Positions 35,952 to 46,307 of a stretch of DNA of 64,000 nt are shown here, piece by piece. The DNA is from Rhodeus uyekii (taxonomy: Eukaryota > Chordata > Actinopteri > Cypriniformes > Acheilognathidae). Location: positions 2,394,001-2,458,000 of the forward strand of contig JAWRVZ010000065.1 of assembly GCA_037043235.1 (NCBI GenBank). Direction: 5' to 3'. Position numbers and translations under genes: made by a program. How positions within the stretch are numbered: position 1 is the first letter of the stretch; each line of letters opens with the position of its first letter. The notes under the pieces were generated by a model, which did not search any database, was not told where the DNA came from, and saw only the letters and a program-made list of their open reading frames with translations.

Positions 35952-36882
35952 GTAACGTATTTGGTATCGTAGTAGACCAGGGGTTCCCAAACATGTTCCA
36001 GAAATTTCAGCTCCAACTCTGATCAAACCCAGCTAAACCAGCAAATTAAGATCTTCATGAGCATAATTGATATTGATAATTAAATACGGTTGTGTTGGAT
36101 ATGATGATCTTCTAGGTAGATCTCCTAGAACAGGATTGGGCATCATTGCTGTAGATGCTGAAGTAGTTTTTCTTAAAATTGAGGACACATTTGGAGACTT
36201 TAATGCCTGGTACTCATTGTATGATTTTTGGCTATTCTAGACGGAAGATGACCAAGCGTGGCAATTTCTGCGGTCATGGCTCCTAATGATGGTTCTACAT
36301 CATATAGAGAGGTTCAAAGAGTTTTTGACATTTTCGAACAGTGTGAGAAATTAAGCATGATCAACTCAGTGTGTTTTCTGTTACAACATACGTCTACCGT
36401 CTAGGCAAGTGAGCAAAAGTGAAACACATATTGATCAACCCGGCATGGCACTACAACTTGCCTGAACCTCCATTTGCAAAATTGGCATGCCAAGTTGGCC
36501 TATTATCCCTAACCATGACTGTGTTCATATTCTCCTCTTTCGCATCCTCTTTTTTTTTCTTCAAGTGCACATAAAAACCGCACGTGCCAAAGTGTGATTC
36601 ATCTTGCTCTGTTTTCTACAAGCGCATGCTAATGTTTTATTCTTCTTTATATCATCATACAGTCTACATACATGTTGTATGTTTATTAGATCCATGTCGT
36701 ACAGTGTGAATTGCAGATTGCAAATGTTTTAAAGCTTCAAAACTGACTTGCTGAGTCTGTAAATGAATTGGCCAATTCCCAGCTGTTAAGTGAGACCTGA
36801 TGCACCAGCCTTGCTCCTGTAAGCACACAAACCCTTGTGTCTGCGCACACATTCCCAAACGCACATGAACACAGGTGCTCAC
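35952..36882. other. Non-coding DNA
   Basis: No feature recognised. If the exon at 36883-37059 is real, this would be intron or downstream sequence of a minus-strand gene. Confidence 0.4.
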
Positions 36883-37059
36883 CTTAAGGCACTGCCCTGG
36901 GTCTCTCCTCACATTCTTCATGAAGCTGTCCAGTGACAGTAGTGCCAGTACTGCACTGCGGCTCATTTGTCCGCAGATGCCACCAGCTCGAGGTGAGGTC
37001 ACACAGTTGGCCTCCTTGACCGCTCTGATCAAGATGATTTGGCATAATTGTGTTATCAC
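36883..37059 (-). CDS. Candidate internal exon of an unidentified host gene
   Basis: On the minus strand CAG before 37059 is a plausible acceptor preceded by CCCTTTGCT, and CTTAAG at 36883 is followed by GTGAGC, a strong donor. The interval is 177 bases, exactly 59 codons, phase 0 at both ends, and open. It translates to a helix-like protein segment (starting VITQLCQIILIRAVKE and ending RRDPGQCLK). Its composition is more balanced than the flanks. I do not recognise the protein. The frame stays open upstream past the acceptor, which weakens the boundary choice. No neighbouring exon was found. Confidence 0.4.
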
Positions 37060-37750
37060 CTGCTGAGCAAAGGGCACCGCTTTCAAAGATGGCCGTATTG
37101 GATTTCTGCAAGCTTTTAGTCTGCCTATGTCAATGTGATGTAGTTTCCATGAAAATCAATTGGGAGGCGGGGGTGTGTTTGACTTATAATCCCAGAACTG
37201 GAGTTGCCACTGCTGACACAAGAAATCAGGAAGAGTAATTATGAGAAAATATGGACACACAGTTTTTTTGCTGAGAGAAACATCTCTCTGCACAACTTTA
37301 TTACACCGTTCAATGGGTGCTAAAACCGTTAAAAGCTTAACTATAACATTTTGTGAGTTGGCTTGCCATAATTATTCATTATAGACAAGCCAGATTGGTC
37401 AAAGCCCATTTGCTCACTTATTGCCCCTGTCAGCTTTCTCCGCACTCACTGCGGTTCCTAAGGTTCAGAGAATTCCCCTTTACAGGTCTGCAGTAATTGA
37501 TCAATGAAGTTTCCCACAGTCTCTTTGGTTGATCCTTATTTTAGACTGAATTAGGCGAGGGATTTAATTGAATTTTCAGCTCCCTGGATCTGGCCACAGA
37601 GCTTTGGGGGTCATTTACTGATTGGGTTGTTAAAGAAATAGTACACCCAAAAATTAAATAGTCATTTTTTACTCATTTGTCTTCTGGTTCCAATGTTATA
37701 TTTGCATTGTGTTTTATCTATCCTGTTTATACCATGAAAATAGACTTTGG
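37060..37750. other. Non-coding DNA
   Basis: 37627-37690 matches the left end of the hairpin MITE family (AGTACACCCAAAAATTAAA). 37470-37610 is of balanced composition and might be conserved, which cannot be judged from one genome. Confidence 0.4.
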
Positions 37751-37816
<66 letters not shown>

Positions 37817-37827
37817 ATTGTCTATCA

Positions 37828-37879
<52 letters not shown>

Positions 37880-38131
37880 GTTTAATATTGTCCATCTGTC
37901 TATCTATCTTTTTGTTTATTATTGTATATCTATCTATCTATCTATCTATCTTTCTATCCGTTTCTTATTGTCTATCATTGTCTATCTATCTATCTATCTG
38001 TTTAATATTGTCTATCTGTCTATCTATCTTTTGTTTATTATTGTATTTCCATTCATCCATCTATCCATCTATCTATCTAATCATCCATTCTTCTATCTAT
38101 CCATCCATCTATCCATCCATCCATCCATCCT

Positions 38132-38184
<53 letters not shown>

Positions 38185-38199
38185 TTGTTTATTATTGTA
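37751..38199. repeat. TCTA microsatellite with higher-order structure (left part)
   Basis: Pure TCTA runs are separated by a spacer unit (TGTTTAATATTG, then CTGTCTATC, then TTTGTTTATTATTGTA) at 37879 and 37999, a period of 120. The last spacer is cut by the MITE starting at 38200. SIYLS-type frames are artefacts. Confidence 0.9.
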
Positions 38200-38571
38200 C
38201 AGTAATGCCTTGGTTTACGAGTTTAATTCGTTCCAAGAGCGAGCTCGTAAACCAAAATGCTGGTACACCAAAACAAATTTCCCCATAAGAATGCACTAAA
38301 AATCAATTAATTTGTTCCACATGACCACAAATGCCCATTTAAAATATTTTGTTGGTTTTACCCTATTAATTGCAGTTAAAATTGTAACCATTAAGATCTC
38401 ATATAAATACTAATTAATAATTGACAATTAAACTCTAAAAATACTTGACAATTTACTGTAATGCACTTCAGGTTTGAGCAGCCTGCTTGGAGGAGAGAGA
38501 GGAGAGAGGAGGGGGAAGCGGGGAAAGCAAGGATGAAAGCAAATGAGTGAATTTATTATAATAGTGCAGAA

Positions 38572-38613
38572 AACGTCTCAGGTTACTTACATAACCCTAG
38601 TTCCCTAGTTCCC
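38572..38613 (-). repeat. Isolated DIRS right-end fragment
   Basis: AACGTCTCAGGTTACTTACA followed by TAACCCTAGTTCCCTA is the reverse complement of the last 40 or so bases of DIRS copy 2 plus its GTT. It begins exactly at the element edge. No other DIRS sequence adjoins it. Confidence 0.7.
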
Positions 38614-38730
38614 TAGCCGCGAACGAACGAATTCGCGGGAGCCTCGAACGAACGAACTTGCGGGAGCCGCGAAAGAACGAATTCGCAGGAGCCGCGAACG
38701 AATGCGTGGGAGCCGCGAAAAGCGGGGAGA
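38614..38730. repeat. CGAACGAA minisatellite
   Basis: Four to five units of a motif containing GCCGCGAACGAACGAATTCG and GGGAGCC, with small variations. CpG-rich in an AT-rich neighbourhood. Confidence 0.7.
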
Positions 38731-39177
38731 TAGGCAGATGATATGAGAATCAGGTGTTCAGTGACCACACACACATACACACTCAGGCAGAACTAGGAGA
38801 CAATGAATTCATGAACCGTGACAGTTACTGCTTAGAGGTACTGTACGTGTATATTTCACTACGTAAACAATAGCGATCACAATTAATTAATGTTTAGAAT
38901 ATGAGGTAAAAAATTCTGTAAATCACTTATAAAAGTATCACTGTGGTGAATGATGCAGCCAATGAATGAGTTAAGGGGTTATAAAGGGGTTGGAACCTCC
39001 TGACTGTCTTATGAGAGGCTGTCATTAGGATATTTCATGTAAAAATGCACACAAGGATGCTGAGCATTAGGACTTTTTCTCGTACACTGATACAATGCTC
39101 TTACACCTATTCGACCCTCCATGCTCGTACGCCGATTTGCTTGTATACCAAGTCGCTCGTAAACCGAGGTATAACTG

Positions 39178-39350
39178 TATATCCATCTAATCATTCATCC
39201 ATCCATCTATCTCTCTCTCTAATGATCCATTCATCCATCCATCTATCTCTCTCTCTAATCATCCATTCTTCCATCCATCCATTTATCTATCCATCTATCT
39301 CATCATCCATTCTTCTCTCTCTCTCTCTCTCTCTCTCTAATCATCCAGCC

Positions 39351-39405
<55 letters not shown>

Positions 39406-39410
39406 ATACA
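39178..39410. repeat. ATCC/TCTC/TCTA microsatellite (right part)
   Basis: Continuation of the array at 37751, interrupted by MITE 2. It ends in a pure TCTA run to about 39406. Confidence 0.85.
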
Positions 39411-42400
39411 TATTATAATGAGCCTTAGTAAGCCTTCTAATAGTGCGGTCCATTGATTCTTGTCTGTGGAATACACCACTTCTGGTATTTCGCTGGTTAA
39501 ACGGCATGGATAAATTGCAAACAAAGGTTTATTTTATTTTTTAAATCGATCACTCATCATAAAAGCCCTATCTTATGAGGAATGTCACAAAGTTTTGCAT
39601 TCCGAGTATGAGACAGAACAACATACAGTCACTGTAAATGTTTTGCCACAAACTCCACTCCTTCATGTTGAAATCACGAGAGAATTTTTCGTTTTAATAT
39701 TATGAGATCCTGTCACAGCCCCAGTGAATAGTATTATCATTCACACTAAGATCACACGCATATTAAGCTGTACACCCATATCTAGCATGTAAACTTCCGT
39801 TGGGACATTGAAGGCTTCAGTAATTGGATTTAGTAGAGCATTCTGAATGGTGTAGGCACTTCAGAATTACTCCAACCATTAGACTGAGTTCATCCACAGG
39901 ATTCAAAGCATGCATTTCCAAATTGTCACTACAGTGGACACTGGCCTTTATGGCTTCAGACACGAACAATGCAGGACAAGGAATTTCACTCGCTCTGCAG
40001 GGGCCGTGCCAGCCTAATGTATATTCAACAGTGCAGGAAAAGCCAATGGTCCCTATTGAAAATATGTCACCTCATATTCGAGCTTTGAGCCAGGAGGGCA
40101 GACTGCCAAGCAGGAGGAGACCACCGTCAGGAATACAGCTCTGACCTGAGGGATCTAAGCTCGGTGACCTTTGCGCATTTGATAGATGCTTTGCTGCATC
40201 ATCTTGTACTACAGAGCGCAAGAGGTCAACAGACCACTCAATAGACAAGAAAGGAACAAGGGCAGGAAGGTGTGAGCTTTTCAGACGGAAATTTCCCAAC
40301 ACTCTCTCATAGGGAAATATTGTTCCAGTGATTTTTACGCTCCACCATCAAAACATTGCTATTTAACTCATTTAGGAGGATTTAATAGTAATATAGCAAT
40401 GTTTGTTTCATGTAGGAAGATTTCATTCATTTGCGTATATTTGTAGGGTTTGAATTAGATCTGTTTACTTACTTTTTGAATGTCTGAGCTGCAAAATTTC
40501 TGCACAGCAAAAGTTTTACTATCATGCCCCAGAAATGATAAAGGTGCTTTATCATTGTGGACCTTTTCCAAGTCTTCTGAGTGAAAAAAGTAAGTATGTT
40601 TTTACTCCCGAAGTAGTACTTCAATATTTGAGCTGCTCCTCAAGACACATTGAGCCAGGTTTGACATTGGTGGATGCTCTTACACAGTCTTGTGACCAAT
40701 TGCGACATGTCATTTTGAATCTTTCTGAATGACATTTGAGAGCCAGGGTGAAGTGGAAGACTTTCAGCAAATAGCTTGCATTTTCAATGAGGATCTGAAA
40801 AGAAGGATTTTTCCACCTTATTCCTGAATAGTCTGTATGATCCCTGGAAGGGAATGTAACATATCGCAACATCTCAGAATAATCCATTCAGCTGAACGCT
40901 TTCCTTTTCATGATAATGCCCTATTAGTGTTGACAGCAGCGCTTAATGTGTGGCTGAAGGAGTGAGATACCACAATTCATTCTTTGTTTTATTTATGATG
41001 CATATTTTGAGGTTAGGTAACATATGGAGCTGTTCAACAGGAGCATGAATACAATAAGGGCAAATGCAGCTGCAGGCTTTGGATAAGGTGCTAAATGATG
41101 CGTTTCCTGTTGAAGATGAAAACAGGACTTTATACGTGAGTTGGGCATCTATTACTTGGAATTGTCGGTTGACTGGCTTTGTGAGGATTGATGAAGATTT
41201 ATCAATTTTTTACTCATGGGAAGCACTACAGGCATGGCCAGTGTATATAGAAAAAGTATGACTATTTTTACTAGAATATATAGAAATAAGTAAATTTATT
41301 ATAAAGGAATTAGTATATAACAAGTTAATTTTCATCTGCAGTCAGGTTAAAATATGTGGAATTGGGAATGAAATGTTATATATTAATATTTATATAAAAT
41401 GTATGTAATGATATTTAATATAAATCAGGGTTTGATTGTTTATTATATGTATTAAATAAATAAAAAGTATAATAAAATTGAAAAAGTATCAGTTTTATTA
41501 ATAACTATTCAATTCATTTTGTTTAGAATTTAGTATAGATTTAAGGAAATCCAAAATTATATGCATTTAATTGTTTATATACGTTTAGAACATAAATTAA
41601 ATGAATATAAATGAGGATTTAATTGTTGAAATATTTTATGAAAAGAAAAGTAATAAATAATGTAATATTAAAGAGTCATCCTCCTAACCCATTGTGGTTT
41701 ATAGTTACAGAAAATAAGTTAATATAATAAAATAACAGTCACAAAGCAAAATATTATATTGTTATTATTGTTTATAGACACACCTATAAAAAATATTACA
41801 TGCCTTCTTCAAGCACTTTTCGTGCATTTGCCGACAGCATTCTGGGAAAAATCACCAGGAATTTTTGTCAATTATATGTCTGTCCTGTGGAAATGGAATG
41901 TCACTCTACACCAAGATTACATAATGTAATTTCCATCATGGTTCCTGTACATGTCAAATGTCATTCATCAACTTCCTGAACGGCTATTCCCATCTAGAAA
42001 AGCTGTGTCCTCAAATGTACTGCAGAATACCCACAGATGCAGATTTGAAGATGCAATGAATCAACAAAATAAGTTGACCTAACTATAGGAGCAAGACTTT
42101 GTACTACATCAATTACCACAGTAGAAACATGCTCCCTCTAGTGGGAATTACCAACCTCTACAGCGGGTATGCAAAATAATGCAAGGTGTTTGTCTGTAGC
42201 GTTAGGTTAAATTGGTCTGTTGTAATGACGCAGAACATCTACCTCACAAGCCAACACATATGACAGACTCATAACCGTTCATGAGTTACACAACAGCCCT
42301 GCAGGACACAGAGGCGTTTCAGGCTGGATATATGCAGCTGCACAATAAATTGCAACTGTAAAGGACAAAAGGTCGCTTTGAGAGCAAAACTGCAAATTTG

Positions 42401-43069
42401 CATGCAGACAGCAAAGCATTATAACGGTATTTAAAAGTGAGCAATTGAACAGCTTGTGTGGATAAGCTATTTAACTGAGTTATTGACCTAAAAATAAAAA
42501 ATGTCATTAATAACTCTGCCCCGTGTAATTTCAACCCTGGATTATTTGATTTCCCTCTGGGAAACACAAAAGGAGATGTTTGGGAGACTGTCCAAGTTTG
42601 GAGATTTATACTGCCAAGCTCCAGAGATCTTCAAGTCTCGGATGTAGAGTCAAATCCTTTTTGGTTATATTTTATAAATGGCATGTTAAATTAAAAAATG
42701 AGTGTAATTGAAGAAGTCTTAAAGAGATAGTTCATTCAAAAAAGAACACTCAGGTCGTTATAAACCTCCTGTGACACTGCAAGATGGAAAAAATATATTT
42801 AGAAGGAAGTTGAACCCCACTTACTTTCAATGCAAGGACAAATTATGGCAGAATTTTTCATTTTTAGGTGGACAACCTGATAGTCTTGCCCTCTGTAGAA
42901 GTTCTCATTTAATTTGTGATAGCATTTTGAAGAATTTCTTGTGATTGCTCATGCGACAAATGAGAACCAATAACATCTGGCATCAGTGACATGTAATAGC
43001 AAAATATAAAAGGAGAGGAAGATTGTTGTTGCACAGCAGATGGGAATTTGCTACTATTTTTAAATTGTA
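39411..43069. other. Non-coding DNA
   Basis: No gene supported. 41270-41780 is AT-rich low complexity. 42722-42800 matches the left end of the hairpin MITE family (GATAGTTCATTCAAAAAAG). Confidence 0.45.
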
Positions 43070-44126
43070 CAGTAATACCTCGGTTTATGAGTTTAATTCG
43101 TTCCAAGAGCTCGTGACCCAAAATTCTCGTACACCAAAACAATTTTCCCCATAAGCATGCACAAAAAATCACTTGATTCGTTCCACACGACCATAAATGC
43201 CCATTTTAAATATTTTTTTGGTTTGACCCTATTAATTAAATTTAAAATTATAACCATTAAGATCTCATATAAATACTAATTAATAATTGATAATTAAACT
43301 CTAAAAATACTTGACAATTTACTGTAACACACACTTTACCTGTCACTGCTGGCATGATGGAGACGAGAGGAGAGGGGAGGGGGGGCGGGGTGTTACTGCT
43401 TATATATTTCACTACATTGTAGCGTTGCTTCTTTTAATAACCAAACAGGTTCCTTCTCTTTCAGAGATTTTATTGAGAACTAACGGATTGCTGTTCTGGC
43501 CGCAACCCACACCGTATATAACAGAAGAATCAAAACTATCTCTGCTTCGGAGCTCTCTCTCAAATCCCTCAGAACTCAACTCTCTCTAGCGCCGACTGAA
43601 ACCCCGCCCTCTTAAAGTGACAAGACTGTTAACTTAACACTTATTGAACACATCAGATTAACTAGTTCCTTCAACATTTGTAACGATATTACAACGTGAA
43701 AAATAGCGACCACAATTAATGCAACAACACGAGGTAAAACCGCTGTAAATCACTTGTGTATGATCTGTACAGAGTTATAACTGTTATAGATGCTGTTCTC
43801 TAAAAGTGTATGGCCCTTTAAGAACGTCATTGGGTGCGTTGTACTGAGAACACACGTGAGCCTCATTAGTATGCAATGTGTCGTGTTGGTAACACATGCT
43901 AATAAAGTTTCATCATATTCACATGTAATTATATTCACAACAACTTATAAAATAATGCACTGTCAAACTGAGAGACGCTGAGAATGAACGAGTTAAGGGG
44001 TGATAAAGGGATCTTTTCCACACAAAAATGCGCGTGGGTGAGGGAATATTTTTCTCGCACACCGATACAATGCTCGTACACCGATTTGCTTGTATACAAA
44101 GTCACTCGTAAACTGAGGTATTACTG
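43070..44126. mobile_element. Tigger/pogo-like MITE 3 with solo-LTR insert
   Basis: Starts CAGTAATACCTCGGTTTATG and ends GTAAACTGAGGTATTACTG, flanked by TA. It is the same subfamily and orientation as MITE 2. It lacks the MITE 2 insert but carries another at 43418-43693. Confidence 0.85.
43418..43693 (-). mobile_element. Solo LTR within MITE 3
   Basis: On the minus strand it starts TGTAATATCG and ends CGCTACA (TG...CA), with an AATAAA signal about 50 bases before the end. Flanks are ACAT (43414-43417) and ACGT (43694-43697), a 4-bp target duplication with one CpG-type change. MITE 2 shows the uninterrupted site (CACTACGTAAACAATAGCG). 276 bp, class unknown. Confidence 0.75.
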
Positions 44127-44821
44127 TATTTTGTTTTTGTGTTTACAGGACAAAAAAATCCCAATAAGTGTTTCGAATAAGGATGAGCTAATTATGACAA
44201 TTTCCATTTTTAGACAATCAACTCCTTTAAACAAGTGCTATTTGATTCCCTACTATTATAAATATGAGCTTTTTAAAGTCTGTGTCTGAGTATCACTTTC
44301 TGTTATGCTTCATTTTTCAGGCTAAAGCTGATTCTCAGATTATTAAGGCCATTAAACATATTTCATTGTTAATAGTTCCTAACAGTTTTATAAGTCTTGT
44401 GGAGTTCTCCTTGATTATGGTATCATTCAAATATGATTGCTAATGAGCAGTAATTTATGATGATTGAGAACTGTTTGAGGCATTAGTGTCACCACTGACT
44501 GTTTGCAGCATGACTCAGGAAGTGGAAATCATATTGATGACCTCCATATGACAAATATCTAGCGGAATTGACTAGACTTGTTTCATCGCCGGTGATGAAC
44601 TTCCCTTTATTGACAATCTGTGATATTTCCCCTAAAGTCACCATTGAGATCTCAGCTGACAGGAAACTTTAGAGAACTTTATTTAACACTCTTGCAAGGT
44701 TATCGCAAAGTTATGAACAAACTTTGTTCTATTAACGTTCAGACAAATTTCAAAACTAACATTCACATAACATTTGTTAAATGTTCCCTTAACATTCGTA
44801 TAACTAAGGAAAAATATGTTT
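44127..44821. other. Non-coding DNA
   Basis: Holds the dispersed repeat at 44673-44815 (see the 34055 entry). No gene. Confidence 0.45.
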
Positions 44822-45054
44822 AGGGTACGTTTACAGGACAACGATATACTAAAAATGGAAACGTTTAAAAAAAAAACAGACAACAACATGTCAAAATGAG
44901 CCTCATTCACAAAAATTACTAAAGATGCTGTATTATTCATGCCAGACCAGTAGTTGGCGATGTCATGTTTTAAAGAAACAATACGCACCTTTTCACTGAA
45001 CACGTAATACGCATACACATGATGTCACCGTTTCATAAATCAGGGGCTGTTTAC

Positions 45055-45456
45055 TATGGAAGCCCGTTTCCGCTTCCGAGATAACGAGAAACTTTCTCGA
45101 AATAATGACTTAACTTCTTGTGTTTCTCCGCATGGTCAAAGCATGTAAATGCGAGATCACAGCAAACATGACACGTTCTGTAAAACAGCTGTCTTAAAGT
45201 CATTTTAACGTTTCTTGTTATTTCGAGATACTAAGTCATTATTTCGAGAAAGTTTCTCGTTATTTCGAGATACTAAGTCATTATTCCGAGAAAGTTTCTC
45301 GTTATTTCGAGATACTAAGTCATTATTCCGAGAAAGTTTCTCGTTATTTCGAGATACTAAGTCATTATTCCGAGAAAGTTTCTCATTATTTCGAGATACT
45401 AAGTCATTTTTCGACTTATATTATCTTCTCAACTGATTTGGAAATGGGCTTCCATA
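45055..45456. mobile_element. Palindrome-ended MITE (TATGGAAGCCC family), copy B
   Basis: Ends TATGGAAGCCCGTTTCCGC and GGAAATGGGCTTCCATA are inverted repeats matching copy A at 27882. 402 bp. It is nested in the element at 44822 and contains the 42-bp tandem array below. Confidence 0.75.
45217..45415. repeat. 42-bp tandem repeat, about 4.7 units
   Basis: Units start GTTATTTCGAGATACTAAG at 45217, 45259, 45301 and 45343, with a slightly altered unit at 45385. The 73-residue frame across it (LFRDTKS repeats) is an artefact. Confidence 0.9.
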
Positions 45457-45915
45457 ATGTACCACTTTCAACTAAAAACTGAAAACTTTTTATGCCTGTT
45501 GGTTGTTCATTTACATTTTAACGCCATTTTTGGGGCTTGAAATATAAACATTTTGAAACCGGATTTCAAAATGTTCACGTTTTTGAAAACTATATCATTA
45601 CTGTCTGTGTAAATTTCAAAAACGTAAGAAGGTACATAGCATAAAAGAAAGTAGTTTTGTGGTGGTAGCTTACGCTACACAGCTAACCTGGTCCAAAGCA
45701 GGTTTTATTCAGGTATTACGATCACAAACCAAAACTTGACCAATCAGCTGTGAGCAAAGTGACATATCTGATGCAATAAAGCCACTCCCCTTCTATCTCT
45801 CACTCCAGATTAAAGCAGTTTATAGTGAACAAGTTTAAGAGGCAAAATATCTTATTGTATTTTATGTATTATATTTATATTATAATAATTATAATTCATA
45901 TAATATATTCATATA

Positions 45916-46307
45916 CAGTAATACCTTGAGTTACGAGCGTCCCGACATACGAGTATTCCGAGATACGAGCAAGACTTCAAGTAAAAAATTTGCTTTGAGA
46001 TAAGAGTAAATATTTGAGATACAAGTAGCTTACAGACGCCGACCCTAGGAGTTCAGCACTCGGAACACCTCAAGCGCCTCATTTATGGGTTAATTGCATA
46101 TGGACATCACTAGAGGGTCACCTTGGTTTTACTCTTAAAAACATGTTTTTTTCCCATTGTTATTAGCACTAATGAGGGAACTTTTTAGAGGGCTGGAACG
46201 GATCCATTTATTTTCTGTTATTGGGAAAAAATTATTTGAGATAGGAGAAATTCGAGTTACGAACTCTGTCCTTGAGCGGATTATGCTCGTATCTCATAGT
46301 ATTACTG
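45916..46307. mobile_element. Tigger/pogo-like MITE 4
   Basis: Starts CAGTAATACCTTGAGTTACG and ends CGTATCTCATAGTATTACTG, flanked by TA. 392 bp; the interior is unlike MITEs 2 and 3. Confidence 0.8.

Larger units (their letters stand above)
38524..38823 (-). mobile_element. LTR-like insert within MITE 2 carrying a DIRS terminus
   Basis: This segment is absent from MITE 3 at the corresponding site. On the minus strand it starts TGTCACGGTTCATG and has an AATAAA near 38556, like the LTR-like repeat at 8651-8979. Within it, 38572-38613 matches the right terminus of DIRS elements, and 38614-38730 is a GCGAACGAACGAATTCGC-type minisatellite with a unit of about 29 bases. Confidence 0.5.
38200..39177. 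mobile_element. Tigger/pogo-like MITE 2, inserted in the microsatellite
   Basis: Starts CAGTAATGCCTTGGTTTACG and ends GTAAACCGAGGTATAACTG, flanked by TA. Its left 270 bases and right 350 bases closely match MITE 3 at 43070. The interior differs by an insert of about 300 bases (38524-38823). No transposase. Confidence 0.85.
44822..45635. mobile_element. hAT-like non-autonomous element, interrupted
   Basis: The left end (TACGTTTACAGGACAACGAT) and right end (CTGTCTGTGTAAATTTC, inverted) are imperfect inverted repeats, followed by ACTAAAAATGGAAACGTT-like inner matches. It is split by the MITE at 45055-45456. A second, truncated copy of the left half lies at about 46880-47060 on the opposite strand (shared block CCAGTAGTTGGCGA). 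Confidence 0.5.

Noticed and set aside
37677..38288. Long plus-strand frames coding repeated SIYLSIYLS
   Set aside because: They are translations of the TCTA microsatellite; any frame of such a repeat stays open.
45217..45415. Possible CRISPR-like array
   Set aside because: The units are contiguous with no unique spacers, in a eukaryotic transposon context.
45215..45436. 73-residue frame with repeated LFRDTKSLFRES
   Set aside because: A 42-bp tandem repeat (a multiple of three) keeps the frame open; it lies in a non-coding MITE.
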